The notes: generated by a model not told the origin, from the sequence alone. Shown: positions 8,749-17,543, counted from the first letter of the stretch. The stretch: DNA of 55,351 nucleotides from an uncultured Ruminiclostridium sp. (GCA_905235805.1 CAJOMV010000023.1:1-55351); one strand, 5' to 3'. Numbers and translations are program-made.

Positions 8749-9409
8749 ATCCCATGAGCGAAAGCGCCTCCTTGGCGGCAGCCTGCTCCGCTTCCTTCTT
8801 GCTCTGTCCCGAGCCGGAGCCGATAGCCTGTCCGTTCAGCAGCACCTGTGCCGTGAAGGTTCGGTTGTGAGCCTTGCCGGTCTCGTCGGTTATCATATAT
8901 TCGATATGCTCCTCGGGGTTCTGCTGTATGACCTCCTGAAGACTGGTCTTGTAGTCGCCGAGAATGAGCTTTGCGCTTTTTATCTGTTCTATCGGCGGCA
9001 TGAAGCCGAGCACGAATTCCGAAGCCGCCTCCAGTCCCCCGTCAAGGTATATCGCCGCGATGACAGCCTCGAACGCGTCCGCGAGTATGGATTTCCTTGT
9101 GCGTCCGCCGGTTGATTCCTCGCCCTTGCCGAGCTTAATGTGGGCGCCGAGGTCGATGCGCTTTGCGAACTTGTAGAGCGTGTCCTCGCACACGAGCTTT
9201 GCGCGTATCTTTGTCAGCCTGCCCTCCGGCACGTCCAGCGACAGGAACAGGTACTTCGACACCACCACCGACAGCACACTGTCGCCGAGGAATTCCAGTC
9301 TCTCATTGCTGTTCTGCTTGCCGTTGACATAGGAGGAATGTGTCAGAGCGCGTTCGAGATACGCACGGTTTTTGAAGGTATATCTGATAGTTTTTTCAAA
9401 ATCACTCAT
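8735..9409 (-). CDS. rnc: ribonuclease III
   Basis: A 224-residue dsRNA endonuclease with the catalytic signature ERLEFLGDSV (36-45), the second acidic site ILADAFEAVIAAIYLDGG near 115, and a C-terminal dsRNA-binding domain from about 153 (DYKTSLQEVIQ through QSKKEAEQAAAKEAL). It matures rRNA precursors and cuts structured mRNA. The start overlaps the plsX stop by eight bases. No acpP lies between plsX and rnc, where many Firmicutes have it. Confidence 0.96.
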   Translation of the reverse strand: MSDFEKTIRYTFKNRAYLERALTHSSYVNGKQNSNERLEFLGDSVLSVVVSKYLFLSLDVPEGRLTKIRAKLVCEDTLYKFAKRIDLGAHIKLGKGEESTGGRTRKSILADAFEAVIAAIYLDGGLEAASEFVLGFMPPIEQIKSAKLILGDYKTSLQEVIQQNPEEHIEYMITDETGKAHNRTFTAQVLLNGQAIGSGSGQSKKEAEQAAAKEALSLMGYETD

Positions 9410-10424
9410 TACCTGCCGCCTCTTTTGTCTTTGCGTTCACCGCCGCGAGAGCCGCGGCAATCTGTGCGTTCACGTCGTTCTCGACGAACTCCTTAGCCTG
9501 TCTTATCGCGTTCTTGAAGGCAAGAGCATCGCTGCTTCCGTGAGCCTTGAACACCGGCTTCGCGGAGCCGAGCAGGGGAGACCCTCCCACCTCGCGGTAA
9601 TCCATCTGCTTTGATATCTTTTTTATGCCCTTCATAGCAAACAGCGCTCCGACCTTTGACAGACCGCCGCCGAATATGTCCTCCTTCAGAGCCTTCTTCA
9701 TGAATTTTCCCATGCCCTCGACGGTCTTGAGGTAGATGTTCCCGGTGAAGCCGTCGGTGACTATCACGTCCACAGCGCCCAGCGGCACATCTCTTCCCTC
9801 GACGTTCCCGATGAAGTTGAGCCCCGAGCTTTTCAGCAGCTCATACGCGCCGTGCTCGAGCTCGCGCCCCTTTTCCTCCTCGGCGCCGATATTCAGGAGA
9901 CCCACTCGGGGGTTCTTTACCCCCATTATCTTCTCCATATATACAGAACCCATTACCGCGAACTGTAAGAGCATTTCCGGGCGGCATTCCGCGTTTGCTC
10001 CTCCGTCGAGCAGCAGGTACAGTCCCTCCGTGCTCGGCATTATCGGCACAAGTGCCGGGCGCTTCACGCCCTTCAGTCTGCCTGTGACCACGGTGCCGCC
10101 GACCACGATAGCCGCCGTGCTTCCCGCGCTCACAAAGGCGTCAGCCTTACCCTCGTTCACGAGCCTGAACGCCTTACCCATTGAGCAGTCCGCCTTAGCC
10201 TTGCGGATATCCATAGGGTCGTCCTCTATCTGTATAACGCCGTCAGCGTTCTCGATCGTAATACCTGTCCGGTCAACGCCGAGAGCCGCTATGCGCTCGT
10301 TTATCTTCTTTTCGTCGCCGGTCAGCACGACCTCGACACCGTATTCCTTCACCGCGTCCGCGGCACCCTTTATAACTTCATCGGGCGCGTTGTCTCCGCC
10401 GAACGCATCTACTGCTATCCTCAT
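9402..10424 (-). CDS. plsX: phosphate acyltransferase PlsX
   Basis: A 340-residue acyl-ACP:phosphate acyltransferase that makes acyl-phosphate for PlsY in phospholipid synthesis. Family hallmarks are the N-terminal RIAVDAFGGDNAPDEVIKGA, the SAGSTAAIVVGG segment, LLDGGANAECRPEML and DGFTGNIYLKTVEG. Length is typical. It is 12 bases after trmFO and overlaps rnc. The fapR/fabD/fabG genes often found next to plsX are absent, so here it is embedded in an RNA-processing operon. Confidence 0.96.
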   Translation of the reverse strand: MRIAVDAFGGDNAPDEVIKGAADAVKEYGVEVVLTGDEKKINERIAALGVDRTGITIENADGVIQIEDDPMDIRKAKADCSMGKAFRLVNEGKADAFVSAGSTAAIVVGGTVVTGRLKGVKRPALVPIMPSTEGLYLLLDGGANAECRPEMLLQFAVMGSVYMEKIMGVKNPRVGLLNIGAEEEKGRELEHGAYELLKSSGLNFIGNVEGRDVPLGAVDVIVTDGFTGNIYLKTVEGMGKFMKKALKEDIFGGGLSKVGALFAMKGIKKISKQMDYREVGGSPLLGSAKPVFKAHGSSDALAFKNAIRQAKEFVENDVNAQIAAALAAVNAKTKEAAGNE

Positions 10425-10436
10425 ATATTTCTCCTT

Positions 10437-11729
10437 TTACAGTGCCGCCAGCATTGCTCTGAACGCGCTTATCCCGCGCTCGGATATTGCCGCGTAGCGT
10501 TCCTGCTTGTTCTTTATATTTCTGTCGAGCATTGGGAGCATTCCCATATTCGCTCCCATAGGCTGGAAATCTGCGTTTTCGGTGCTGATATGCCGCGCCA
10601 GCGCTCCGGTCATGGAGACCTCCGGCAGCGGGAGGCTTTCCTTTCCTCCGAGCGCACGGACTATGTTGATACCTGCTATTATGCCGCTCGCGGCGCTTTC
10701 GGTGTACCCCTCCACGCCGGTCATCTGCCCCGCGAAGTATATGTTATCGCTGCACTTCAGCTTAAAGCCGCTGTCGAGCAGTGCCGGAGAGTTCAGGAAC
10801 GTATTCCTGTGCATTACGCCGTACCGCACGAATTCCGCGTTCTCAAGCCCCGGTATCATGCCGAATACCCGTTTCTGCTCACCGAATTTCAGGTTTGTCT
10901 GGAATCCCACGAGGTTGTACATAGTCCCCTCGGAGTTCTCCTTCCGAAGCTGCACCGCCGCATAGGGTCGGCGTCCCGTACGCGGGTCGGTAAGCCCGAC
11001 GGGCTTCATGCAGCCGTACCGCACGCTGTCGATACCGCGCTTTGCGAGCACCTCCACGGGCATACAACCCTCGTACACGGTGAGATCCTCAAATTCGTGC
11101 AGCGGCGCTGTCTCCGCGCTCACCAGCGCCTCATAGAACCGCTCGTATTCTTCCTTCGTGAACGGACAATTGAGATAATCCGCGCCGCCCTTGTCATAGC
11201 GGGAGGCGAAGAACGCCTTGGTCGTGTCTATGCTCTCCGCAGTGACAATCGGAGCCGCCGCGTCGTAGAAGCTGAGCGCTTTCCCGAGCCTTCCGTATAT
11301 GACCTCCGCGAAGCTGTCGCTTGTGAGAGGTCCTGTGGCTATAATCGTGTTCTTTTCGGGAAATGCCGTTATTTCCCGCTCTTCTATCGTGATGTTCGGG
11401 TGGGAGCGAAGCTTATCCGTGATATAGTCCGAAAAATCCGTCCGGTTCACGGCGAGCGCACCGCCCGCCTCAACGGCGGTCGCCTCCGCAGCCTCCATGG
11501 TGAGCGAGCCGAGCAGCCTCATCTCTTCCTTGAGCATTCCCGCCGCGCTGTCGATACGGGCGGCTTTGAGGGAATTGCTGCACACCAGCTCCGCGAACCC
11601 CGCGTACCTGTGCGCCGGGGACATCTTCGCGGGCTTCATCTCAAAAAGCGTTACTTCAGCCCCGCGGTTCGCGGCAGCCCATGCCGCCTCCGACCCCGCG
11701 AGCCCCGCTCCGATAACGTCAACCCTCAT
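10437..11729 (-). CDS. trmFO: methylenetetrahydrofolate-tRNA-(uracil-5-)-methyltransferase TrmFO
   Basis: A 430-residue folate- and FAD-dependent enzyme that makes m5U54 in tRNA. It replaces the SAM-dependent TrmA in most Firmicutes. The Rossmann motif GAGLAG (7-12) binds FAD. The segments PAHRYAGFAELVCSNSLKA and YFAGQMTGVEGYTESAASG are strongly characteristic. It overlaps the end of topA by 11 bases; topA-trmFO linkage is classical and supports both calls. Confidence 0.96.
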   Translation of the reverse strand: MRVDVIGAGLAGSEAAWAAANRGAEVTLFEMKPAKMSPAHRYAGFAELVCSNSLKAARIDSAAGMLKEEMRLLGSLTMEAAEATAVEAGGALAVNRTDFSDYITDKLRSHPNITIEEREITAFPEKNTIIATGPLTSDSFAEVIYGRLGKALSFYDAAAPIVTAESIDTTKAFFASRYDKGGADYLNCPFTKEEYERFYEALVSAETAPLHEFEDLTVYEGCMPVEVLAKRGIDSVRYGCMKPVGLTDPRTGRRPYAAVQLRKENSEGTMYNLVGFQTNLKFGEQKRVFGMIPGLENAEFVRYGVMHRNTFLNSPALLDSGFKLKCSDNIYFAGQMTGVEGYTESAASGIIAGINIVRALGGKESLPLPEVSMTGALARHISTENADFQPMGANMGMLPMLDRNIKNKQERYAAISERGISAFRAMLAAL

Positions 11730-13833
11730 TCTTGTCGCTGCTCTCCGTCTCGTAGCCGCAGCCTTCCTTCGCGCAGTAGATCTTACCCTTCCTGCCCGCC
11801 TTCTTGAAGAGAGTGCAGCCGCACTGCGGGCATTTATCCGGGATAGGTGTGTCCCATGTCATGAAGCCGCAGTCCTTGTAATCCTCGCAGCCGAAGAAGG
11901 GTTTTCCCTTCTTGCTCTTTCTCGCGAGCATCTTCTTGCCGCATTTCGGGCAGTTCCCGCCTGTCTCGGTGACGATCTTCCGGGTGTTCGTGCACTCCGG
12001 GAAGCCCTCACACCCGAGGAATTTCCCGTACGGTCCTATCTTTATGACCATGTGTCTGCCGCACTTCTCGCAGATGATATCGGTGGGCTCGTTCGGCACC
12101 TTTACGCGCTTGCCCTCCATATCGTGCTCCGCCTTTTCGAGGGTCTCGGCAAAGTCGCCGTAGAAGTCCTTAAGGACTTCAAACCACTGTTCTCTGCCTT
12201 CCTCCACCTTATCGAGGTTCCCCTCCATCTGCGCGGTGAACTTGGTATCGACTATATTCTCAAAATGATCCTTCAGCAGCTCGGTGATAACATCTCCGAG
12301 GGGAGTGGGCTTGAGCTGCTTCTGCTCGCGCTCCACATAGTGGCGGTCGAGTATCGTCGTGATAGTCGGCGCGTAGGTGGACGGTCTTCCGATGCCGTTC
12401 TCCTCCAGCGCCTTTATCAGGCTCGCTTCCGTGTAACGCGGAGGCGGCTGTGTGAAGTGCTGGTTCCCGAGCAGCGACATAACGGTGAGCTTTTCATCCT
12501 TGTTCAGCTTCGGGATAGCACCGCCCTCCTCGGAATTGTTCTCGGTCGTCTCCTCATACAGTCTTGTGAAGCCGTCGAACTTTACGGTGAAGCCCGTAGT
12601 CTTGAACAGGCAGTTCCCCGCCATGATGTCGATAGCCGCCGCGTCCAGCAGGGCGTTCTCCATCTGGCTCGCCATAAATCTCTCCCATATCAGCTTGTAG
12701 AGCTTATACTGGTCGGAGGAAAGGCTCGATTTTACCTCCTCGGGGGTAATGTCGATAGTCGAGGGACGTATCGCCTCATGCGCGTCCTGCGCGTTGCTCT
12801 TAGCCTTGTACACACGGGGCTTTGCGGGGAGGTACTCCTCGCCGAAGCGCTCCCTTATCATATCCGCGGCGGCTTTCTGCGCCTCTTCCGAGACACGCAG
12901 GCTGTCGGTTCTCATATAGGTGATGAGACCTACCGCGCCGCGCCCTTCTATTTCGATACCTTCGTACAGCTCCTGCGCCGCCTTCATGGTTCTTCTCGCG
13001 TTGAACGAGAGCCTGCGGGACGCTTCCTGCTGGAGGGTGGAGGTGGTGAACGGCGGAGCGGGCTGCTTCTTGCGCACCGACTTTTTGATCGCGGTCACGA
13101 TGAAATCCTTGTCCTTCAGGTATTCCAGCACCTTGTCGGCTTCTTCCTTCGTTTTCAGCTCCGCCTTCTTGCCGTCTATCTCGGCGAGCTTGGAGGGGAA
13201 CTGCTTTCTCGAAGCCGTACCGTGCAGCTTCGCGTCCACAGTCCAGTATTCCTGGCTCTCGAACGCCTTTATCTCATTTTCCCTGTCAACGATGAGCCTT
13301 ACCGCCACGGACTGCACTCTTCCGGCGGAAAGCCCTCTGCGCACCTTTTTCCACAGGAAGGGGCTGAGCTTATAGCCCACTATCCTGTCGAGAATGCGGC
13401 GCGCCTGCTGCGCGTTGACGAGATCCATGTCTATGCTTCTCGGCGCGGACATACCGTTCTGTATGCCTGTCTTGGTTATCTCGCTGAACGTGACGCGTAT
13501 CGGCTTGCTGCCGTCGAGTCCCAGCACATGGGCGAGATGCCACGATATCGCTTCACCCTCGCGGTCCGGGTCGGTCGCGAGGTACACGGTGTCGGCTTTC
13601 GCTGCCTGTGACTTGAGTTCCTTTATCAGCGCGGATTTTTCCCGCTTGTTCTCGTACATCGGCTGGAAATTGTTCTCTATATCCACGCCGAGCTTCGATT
13701 TCGGCAGGTCTCTTATATGACCTACGGACGCCACCACGTCATAATCCTTGCCGAGGTATTTCTTTATGGTCTTTGCCTTTGCGGGAGACTCAACAATTAC
13801 TAAATCGGACAATTTTCTGATCTTTCCTTTCAT
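11719..13833 (-). CDS. topA: DNA topoisomerase I
   Basis: A 704-residue type IA topoisomerase that relaxes negative supercoils. The TOPRIM domain carries VIVESPAKAKTIKKYLG (12-28) and DPDREGE (88-94). The active-site tyrosine is Tyr306 in GLITYMRTDS. From about residue 585 there are three four-cysteine zinc ribbons (CEKCG...CEGFPEC, CPKCG...CEDYKDC, CPQCG...CAKEGC) that bind single-stranded DNA. Its start overlaps the RNA methyltransferase stop by four bases. Confidence 0.97.
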   Translation of the reverse strand: MKGKIRKLSDLVIVESPAKAKTIKKYLGKDYDVVASVGHIRDLPKSKLGVDIENNFQPMYENKREKSALIKELKSQAAKADTVYLATDPDREGEAISWHLAHVLGLDGSKPIRVTFSEITKTGIQNGMSAPRSIDMDLVNAQQARRILDRIVGYKLSPFLWKKVRRGLSAGRVQSVAVRLIVDRENEIKAFESQEYWTVDAKLHGTASRKQFPSKLAEIDGKKAELKTKEEADKVLEYLKDKDFIVTAIKKSVRKKQPAPPFTTSTLQQEASRRLSFNARRTMKAAQELYEGIEIEGRGAVGLITYMRTDSLRVSEEAQKAAADMIRERFGEEYLPAKPRVYKAKSNAQDAHEAIRPSTIDITPEEVKSSLSSDQYKLYKLIWERFMASQMENALLDAAAIDIMAGNCLFKTTGFTVKFDGFTRLYEETTENNSEEGGAIPKLNKDEKLTVMSLLGNQHFTQPPPRYTEASLIKALEENGIGRPSTYAPTITTILDRHYVEREQKQLKPTPLGDVITELLKDHFENIVDTKFTAQMEGNLDKVEEGREQWFEVLKDFYGDFAETLEKAEHDMEGKRVKVPNEPTDIICEKCGRHMVIKIGPYGKFLGCEGFPECTNTRKIVTETGGNCPKCGKKMLARKSKKGKPFFGCEDYKDCGFMTWDTPIPDKCPQCGCTLFKKAGRKGKIYCAKEGCGYETESSDKNEG

Positions 13834-14609
13834 TTCCTGCGGTTTCGCATCTCATAGCAGAATATCGCAGCCGCCACCGAGGCGTTCAGCGATTCCGCAC
13901 TGCTTATCGGAATATATATATTTCCGTCTGCCGAATTTATTACTTCCCGGGAAACTCCGTTCCCCTCGTTTCCGATTATCACCGCGCATTTCGGCGGGAA
14001 TGTCACCTTGTCTATGCCGTGAGCCTTCTCGTCGAGCACCGCGGCGTATATCGAGAAGCCCTGCGAGTGCAGTCTGCTTATGGACTCTGTCAGCGGCGTG
14101 ACCGTGACCGGAAGCCTGAACAGACTTCCCATGGCGCTTCTTACCACTTTGGGCGACCATATATCCGCACATTCCGGCGAGAGCGCTATCCCGTCTATCC
14201 CGAGAGCCTCTCCCGTGCGTATCATAGTCCCCACATTGCCCGGGTCCTGCACCCCGTCAAGCAGCAGCAGCCTGCACTCCTCGCCGTCTGTCGCGGGTAT
14301 GTTGACGGGAATCTCCGCTGTGAGAAACACGCCCTGCGGAGATTTGGTGTCGGAGATGTACGCGCCGAGCTCGTCGGTTATCATGACAGGCTCGGTGTGC
14401 TCTCTTATCAGCCCGCACACCTTCGGGTACCTGTTCAGCGCGCTTTCCGTGATGAACGCGGCGGTCAGAGTAAGTCCCGCCTCCAAAGCCTCCTCGCAGA
14501 GCCGGACTCCCTCGATGTTGAACCTTCCCTCCCGGACACGGGCTTTCCTGTCGGCGCTCAGCTCGCGGTAAGCCGTGACTGCGGGATTTTTTCTTGATGA
14601 AACTGTCAT
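13830..14609 (-). CDS. TrmH/SpoU-family RNA 2'-O-methyltransferase
   Basis: A SPOUT-fold RNA ribose methyltransferase with an N-terminal substrate-binding domain (RFNIEGVRLCEEAL). It has all three SpoU motifs: DGVQDPGNVGTMIRTGEA, IGNEGNGVS and IPISSAESLNASVAAAI, which form the knotted SAM site. I chose the second of two in-frame ATGs (14609) because AGAGGA at 14619-14624 lies nine bases away; the first (14615) would leave only three. It probably heads the 14-kb operon. The target nucleotide is not deducible (rlmB-like or another 23S site). Confidence 0.9.
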   Translation of the reverse strand: MTVSSRKNPAVTAYRELSADRKARVREGRFNIEGVRLCEEALEAGLTLTAAFITESALNRYPKVCGLIREHTEPVMITDELGAYISDTKSPQGVFLTAEIPVNIPATDGEECRLLLLDGVQDPGNVGTMIRTGEALGIDGIALSPECADIWSPKVVRSAMGSLFRLPVTVTPLTESISRLHSQGFSIYAAVLDEKAHGIDKVTFPPKCAVIIGNEGNGVSREVINSADGNIYIPISSAESLNASVAAAIFCYEMRNRRK

Positions 14610-14637
14610 TGACATTGTTCCTCTTATGTGTTAGAAT
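14609..14637 (+). promoter_or_regulatory. sigma-A promoter of the membrane-protein gene
   Basis: TTGACA (14609-14614), a 17-base spacer and TAGAAT (14632-14637) lie 20 bases before the divergent membrane-protein start. The -35 hexamer overlaps the start codons of the methyltransferase on the other strand. Confidence 0.8.
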
Positions 14638-14656
14638 AGTTGCGGAGGGGATCTGT

Positions 14657-15607
14657 ATGTTCAGTGAATTAAGCGGTATCACTGCCGAGACCGGTCTCGC
14701 GTATTCCGCGGAGCACAATGCTCTGTACGGGACTGTGCGCGGCTTCGGGGTTACCGTTTCCGACCGTGGGGGTCGGTACATCGTCGATATATTCTGCGAA
14801 AAGCCGTCGGAGCGTTCCGAGCGGATCCACGCGCTGATAAGCGAGCTCGGTGAAGGTTTACCCAAAAATGCGCTCATATCGCAGTCCTGCGGCATCGAGA
14901 GCGTCACTGCCGAGCTTGACAGCTTCAGCCTTATGCAGGAGAATGTGATATATCTTATCGGGTTCTTGGATAAGCTTACCGAGGGGCTTGACGCGCTCGG
15001 ACTGACCGGGAGCGGTTACCGCTTCTTTGCCGCAGAGAAGCCCGCGCAGGTCACGGGCGGCGAGAACGAATACCGCGTGAAGCTCGGCTTCGATCTGCGG
15101 AGCGTGCTCGGAGTTATCGGCGCTGTCATAGGTGCCGCCGCAATGGTCGTCATCGCGGTGCTCACAGTGAGAGCGGATATCGAGATAACGGCTTTCGGGC
15201 TTTCTACCGAGATTTCTGCGTATATACTTTCGGGCATTACCGCCGTAGTGGTTTTCGCGGATTACCGTTTCCTTGCCCGCAAGCTCGACGCGTGCGGGGT
15301 CATAGCATGTCCGCTCCTTACCGTGCTCGCGGTCATTGTTTCCGGGCTTGGCGCGGGCGTGAAAGCCTGTGCGGCTTTTGCCGGAGTATCGTTCATTCAG
15401 GCGATCGGAGATTATGCCGCCCTGCTTGCGGAATACCCGGAGGCTGACAGCTTCGTGACGGGCTATATCACCCGCGGAGCGGTGCTTGCTGTGGTTGCTT
15501 CGATAGGCTTCTGCGTCTTCTATTTCAACCGTCACCCCGACGAGACGATACGCACCGAAAAGGTGGTCTCGCGGGACGAGGATCCGCTCGGGATACGCCG
15601 CGGATAA
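14657..15607 (+). CDS. membrane protein of unknown function
   Basis: Not recognised. About 316 residues. A soluble N-terminal half (1-145) is followed by roughly five hydrophobic segments from residue ~150 to 295 (VLGVIGAVIGAAAMVVIAVL, ISAYILSGITAVVVF, GVIACPLLTVLAVIVSGLG and others) and a charged C-terminal tail. I start at 14657 (MFSELSG) because GGAGGGG lies seven bases upstream and the promoter ends 20 bases before; the frame opens earlier, inside the promoter. It is a monocistronic unit with a strong terminator behind it. Confidence 0.75.
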   Translation: MFSELSGITAETGLAYSAEHNALYGTVRGFGVTVSDRGGRYIVDIFCEKPSERSERIHALISELGEGLPKNALISQSCGIESVTAELDSFSLMQENVIYLIGFLDKLTEGLDALGLTGSGYRFFAAEKPAQVTGGENEYRVKLGFDLRSVLGVIGAVIGAAAMVVIAVLTVRADIEITAFGLSTEISAYILSGITAVVVFADYRFLARKLDACGVIACPLLTVLAVIVSGLGAGVKACAAFAGVSFIQAIGDYAALLAEYPEADSFVTGYITRGAVLAVVASIGFCVFYFNRHPDETIRTEKVVSRDEDPLGIRRG

Positions 15608-15636
15608 GCGTTTTTTCAAAACCTCATAATGCGAAA

Positions 15637-15680
15637 ATATCACGCCCGCGCGAAACGGGCGTGATATATTTTTCCGTATC
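15637..15680. terminator. bidirectional terminator
   Basis: A perfect 12-base stem, ATATCACGCCCG (15637-15648) with CGGGCGTGATAT (15656-15667), is followed on the plus strand by ATTTTTCC. The A-rich left flank gives a T-tract for the minus strand. It separates the membrane-protein gene from the convergent rplT. Confidence 0.85.
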
Positions 15681-16032
15681 AGAGCGCGGCTTTTGCCTTG
15701 TCGCAGAGAGCTGTGAAGCCTGCTGCGTCATTGATCGCTATTTCGGAGAGCATCTTGCGGTTGAGCGAGATGTCAGCCTTTTTCAGACCGTTGATGAAGG
15801 TCGAATAATTCATGCCGTTGAGCTTGCACGCCGCGGAAATTCTTGTGATCCAGAGCTTTCTGAAATCTCTCTTCTTCAGGCGTCTGCTGATGTAAGCGTA
15901 CTGACCGCTCTTCCATACGGCTTCCTTGGCTGTTTTGAAGAGCTTGCTCTTGCCGCCCCAGTAGCCCTTTGCGAGCTTTAATGTCTTATTTCTTCTTTTG
16001 CGCGTAGCTAAAGCGCCTTTTACTCGTGCCAT
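15679..16032 (-). CDS. rplT: 50S ribosomal protein L20
   Basis: A 117-residue basic protein with the L20 pattern: [24 protein letters not shown] at the start, then SQ-type helix residues ([18 protein letters not shown]) and [21 protein letters not shown]20 is essential for early 50S assembly. In Firmicutes it represses its own operon through the infC leader. It is the last gene of infC-rpmI-rplT, with AGGAGG before the ATG. Confidence 0.97.
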   Translation of the reverse strand: MARVKGALATRKRRNKTLKLAKGYWGGKSKLFKTAKEAVWKSGQYAYISRRLKKRDFRKLWITRISAACKLNGMNYSTFINGLKKADISLNRKMLSEIAINDAAGFTALCDKAKAAL

Positions 16033-16054
16033 TTTCTATTCCTCCTGTTTCCGA

Positions 16055-16261
16055 TCAGTTTGCGTAGGGCATAAGTGCCTTGATCTCGGCTACGTTTGTC
16101 TTATCCGAATAACCTGCCGCGCGGTTGACTCTCTTACGCTTGGTAGCCTTCTGTGTCAGTCTGTGACGGCGGTTTGTACGCTGGTACTTGATCTTACCGG
16201 TTGCTGTAAACTTAAAGCGCTTCTTGGCACCGCTGTGAGTTTTGATCTTGTTCTTTGCCAT
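16055..16261 (-). CDS. rpmI: 50S ribosomal protein L35
   Basis: A 68-residue highly basic protein starting [17 protein letters not shown] and carrying [12 protein letters not shown], the L35 signature. It is the middle gene of infC-rpmI-rplT, 22 bases from rplT and 20 from infC, with AGGAGG upstream of the start. Confidence 0.97.
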   Translation of the reverse strand: MAKNKIKTHSGAKKRFKFTATGKIKYQRTNRRHRLTQKATKRKRVNRAAGYSDKTNVAEIKALMPYAN

Positions 16262-16281
16262 TTCTTTTGTATCCTCCTTAA

Positions 16282-16842
16282 TTATTCTTCGCCTTCGGTG
16301 TTCTTTGCTTTCTTGGGAGCGGATCCCTGCTGCTTCGGGGAAATTACTATCATATAGTTTCTTCCCTCAAGTGTCGCGGGCTTATCCGTACTGCCGTATT
16401 CAGCGCAGGCATCCACGAACTTCTTCATCAGGTCTTCACCGAGGTTCATGTGGGACATTTCTCTTGCTCTTCTGAAGCGGACGCGCAGTTTTACCTTATC
16501 GCCGCCCTTGAGGAACTTGACTGCCTGATTTACCTTGGTGTTGAAATCGTTGGTATCGATATTGAGAGACATTTGTATCTCTTTGAGCTCCGCCTGCTTC
16601 TGGTTCTTGCGGGCTTCCTTCTCACGCTTTGCCTGCTCGAAGCGATATTTGCCGTAGTTCATTATGCGGCATACGGGCGGATTGCCCTGAGGCGCTATGA
16701 GCACGAGGTCGAGGTCTTCCTCCTCCGCTTTTGCGAGTGCGTCCGCAGACGACATGATGCCGAGCTGTTCGCCCTCCGATCCGATAACTCTGACTTCCTT
16801 TTCGTGAATCTCATCATTAATGAGCAGATCCTTTTTGCTGAT
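16282..16842 (-). CDS. infC: translation initiation factor IF-3
   Basis: IF-3 binds the 30S subunit and checks start-codon pairing. The N domain ([21 protein letters not shown]) and C domain ([12 protein letters not shown], with an acidic tail) are complete. The frame opens with GTG at 16851, but AAGGGAG ends only one base before it. The codon at 16842 is ATC, ten bases from that site, and gives the usual IF-3 N-terminus [10 protein letters not shown] therefore start at ATC; non-AUG starts are known in infC and allow IF-3 to limit its own translation. With the ATC start the protein is 186 residues. Confidence 0.93.
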   Translation of the reverse strand: MSKKDLLINDEIHEKEVRVIGSEGEQLGIMSSADALAKAEEEDLDLVLIAPQGNPPVCRIMNYGKYRFEQAKREKEARKNQKQAELKEIQMSLNIDTNDFNTKVNQAVKFLKGGDKVKLRVRFRRAREMSHMNLGEDLMKKFVDACAEYGSTDKPATLEGRNYMIVISPKQQGSAPKKAKNTEGEE

Positions 16843-16851
16843 GGTGTACAC

Positions 16852-17028
16852 TCCCTTTCGTTAGCACTTTTAGTGAAGACAAATTTTAAATCCAAACAAA
16901 AAGACGCAGGTCTCACCCACGTCCAAAGATCCAGTCACATTATTGAATGAACCTTATAAACAACCGCGCCTGACTGCTCTCCGGCGTCGGCGGGTGAGAA
17001 AACTTTCTTCTTCCTGTTTATAATACAA
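16852..17028 (-). ncRNA. infC operon leader with attenuator (L20-leader type)
   Basis: A long untranslated leader lies between the promoter and infC. Near its 3' end GACGTGGG and CCTGCGTC (16903-16923) form a hairpin closed by a TGAGA loop and followed by TTTTTGTTT, an intrinsic terminator. Upstream, the transcript carries TCTCACCC (16992-16999), exactly complementary to the GGGTGAGA inside the terminator (16911-16918), so a competing antiterminator can form. This layout matches the known Firmicutes leader bound by L20; the match to that family is inferred. Confidence 0.75.
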
Positions 17029-17033
17029 TGGCT

Positions 17034-17062
17034 ATTATACAACATTTTTCACTGTTTGTCAA
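17034..17062 (-). promoter_or_regulatory. sigma-A promoter of infC-rpmI-rplT
   Basis: TTGACA (17057-17062), a 17-base spacer and TATAAT (17034-17039) on the minus strand, perfect consensus. It begins 18 bases after the end of the upstream gene. Confidence 0.88.
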
Positions 17063-17079
17063 TAGCTTTATGAAATTTT

Positions 17080-17493
17080 TTATTCTTCGCCGGACTTATT
17101 GCCGTCCTCGCCGCCGTCGTCCTCGCCGAACAGCTCATAATCCGAGAGCACCGGACCGCTGTTCTCGCGGTCCTCGTAGGTTCGGCGCCCCTTTATCTCT
17201 CCCGCCTTGAGCTTTGCCTTATAGACATCGTAATCCTCATCTACCGCTGCCGCGAGGTCGGACATACCCTTCTCGCTGTTCTCCGCTTCATGCTCGCTGA
17301 CCGTTTCCGAAAGCTCGAAGCTCTTCATCCCGTACCATACCCACAGGTGTATCTTATCCGCGTCCTTATCCAGCTTGAAGCGGTAGTTGAAGGTATTCTC
17401 GCTGCCGATATATGTATTTCCCGCTCTGATGATGCCATAGTTGGGGAGCTTGAAATATATCGACTTGGGGTAGCTTGTTTTTTCCTGTGCCAT
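17080..17493 (-). CDS. hypothetical protein
   Basis: Not recognised. A 137-residue soluble protein. The first ~75 residues look like a compact beta-rich domain (SIYFKLPNYGIIRAGNTYIG, WVWYGMKSFELSE). They are followed by a helical stretch and an acidic tail (DYELFGEDDGGEDGNKSGEE). A good AGGAGG (17499-17505 region) precedes the ATG. A terminator hairpin stands only about ten bases upstream of that site, so the gene depends on read-through from secG or a promoter I could not identify. Confidence 0.7.
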   Translation of the reverse strand: MAQEKTSYPKSIYFKLPNYGIIRAGNTYIGSENTFNYRFKLDKDADKIHLWVWYGMKSFELSETVSEHEAENSEKGMSDLAAAVDEDYDVYKAKLKAGEIKGRRTYEDRENSGPVLSDYELFGEDDGGEDGNKSGEE

Positions 17494-17504
17494 ACATATC
17501 CTCC

Positions 17505-17543
17505 TGAAAAAATTTCGCGGTACGGGATATACACCGTACCGCG
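17505..17543 (-). terminator. terminator after secG
   Basis: Arms CGCGGTACGG (17516-17525) and CCGTACCGCG (17534-17543) form a perfect ten-base stem. On the minus strand it is followed by AAATTTTTTC. Confidence 0.8.

Noticed and set aside
11497-13611. 704-codon open frame on the plus strand
   Set aside because: Antisense of topA and trmFO, both clearly real.
14594-14656. Upstream start for the membrane protein giving an extra hydrophobic N-terminus
   Set aside because: The ATG at 14594 lies upstream of the -35 hexamer, so it is not on the transcript; GGAGGGG supports 14657.
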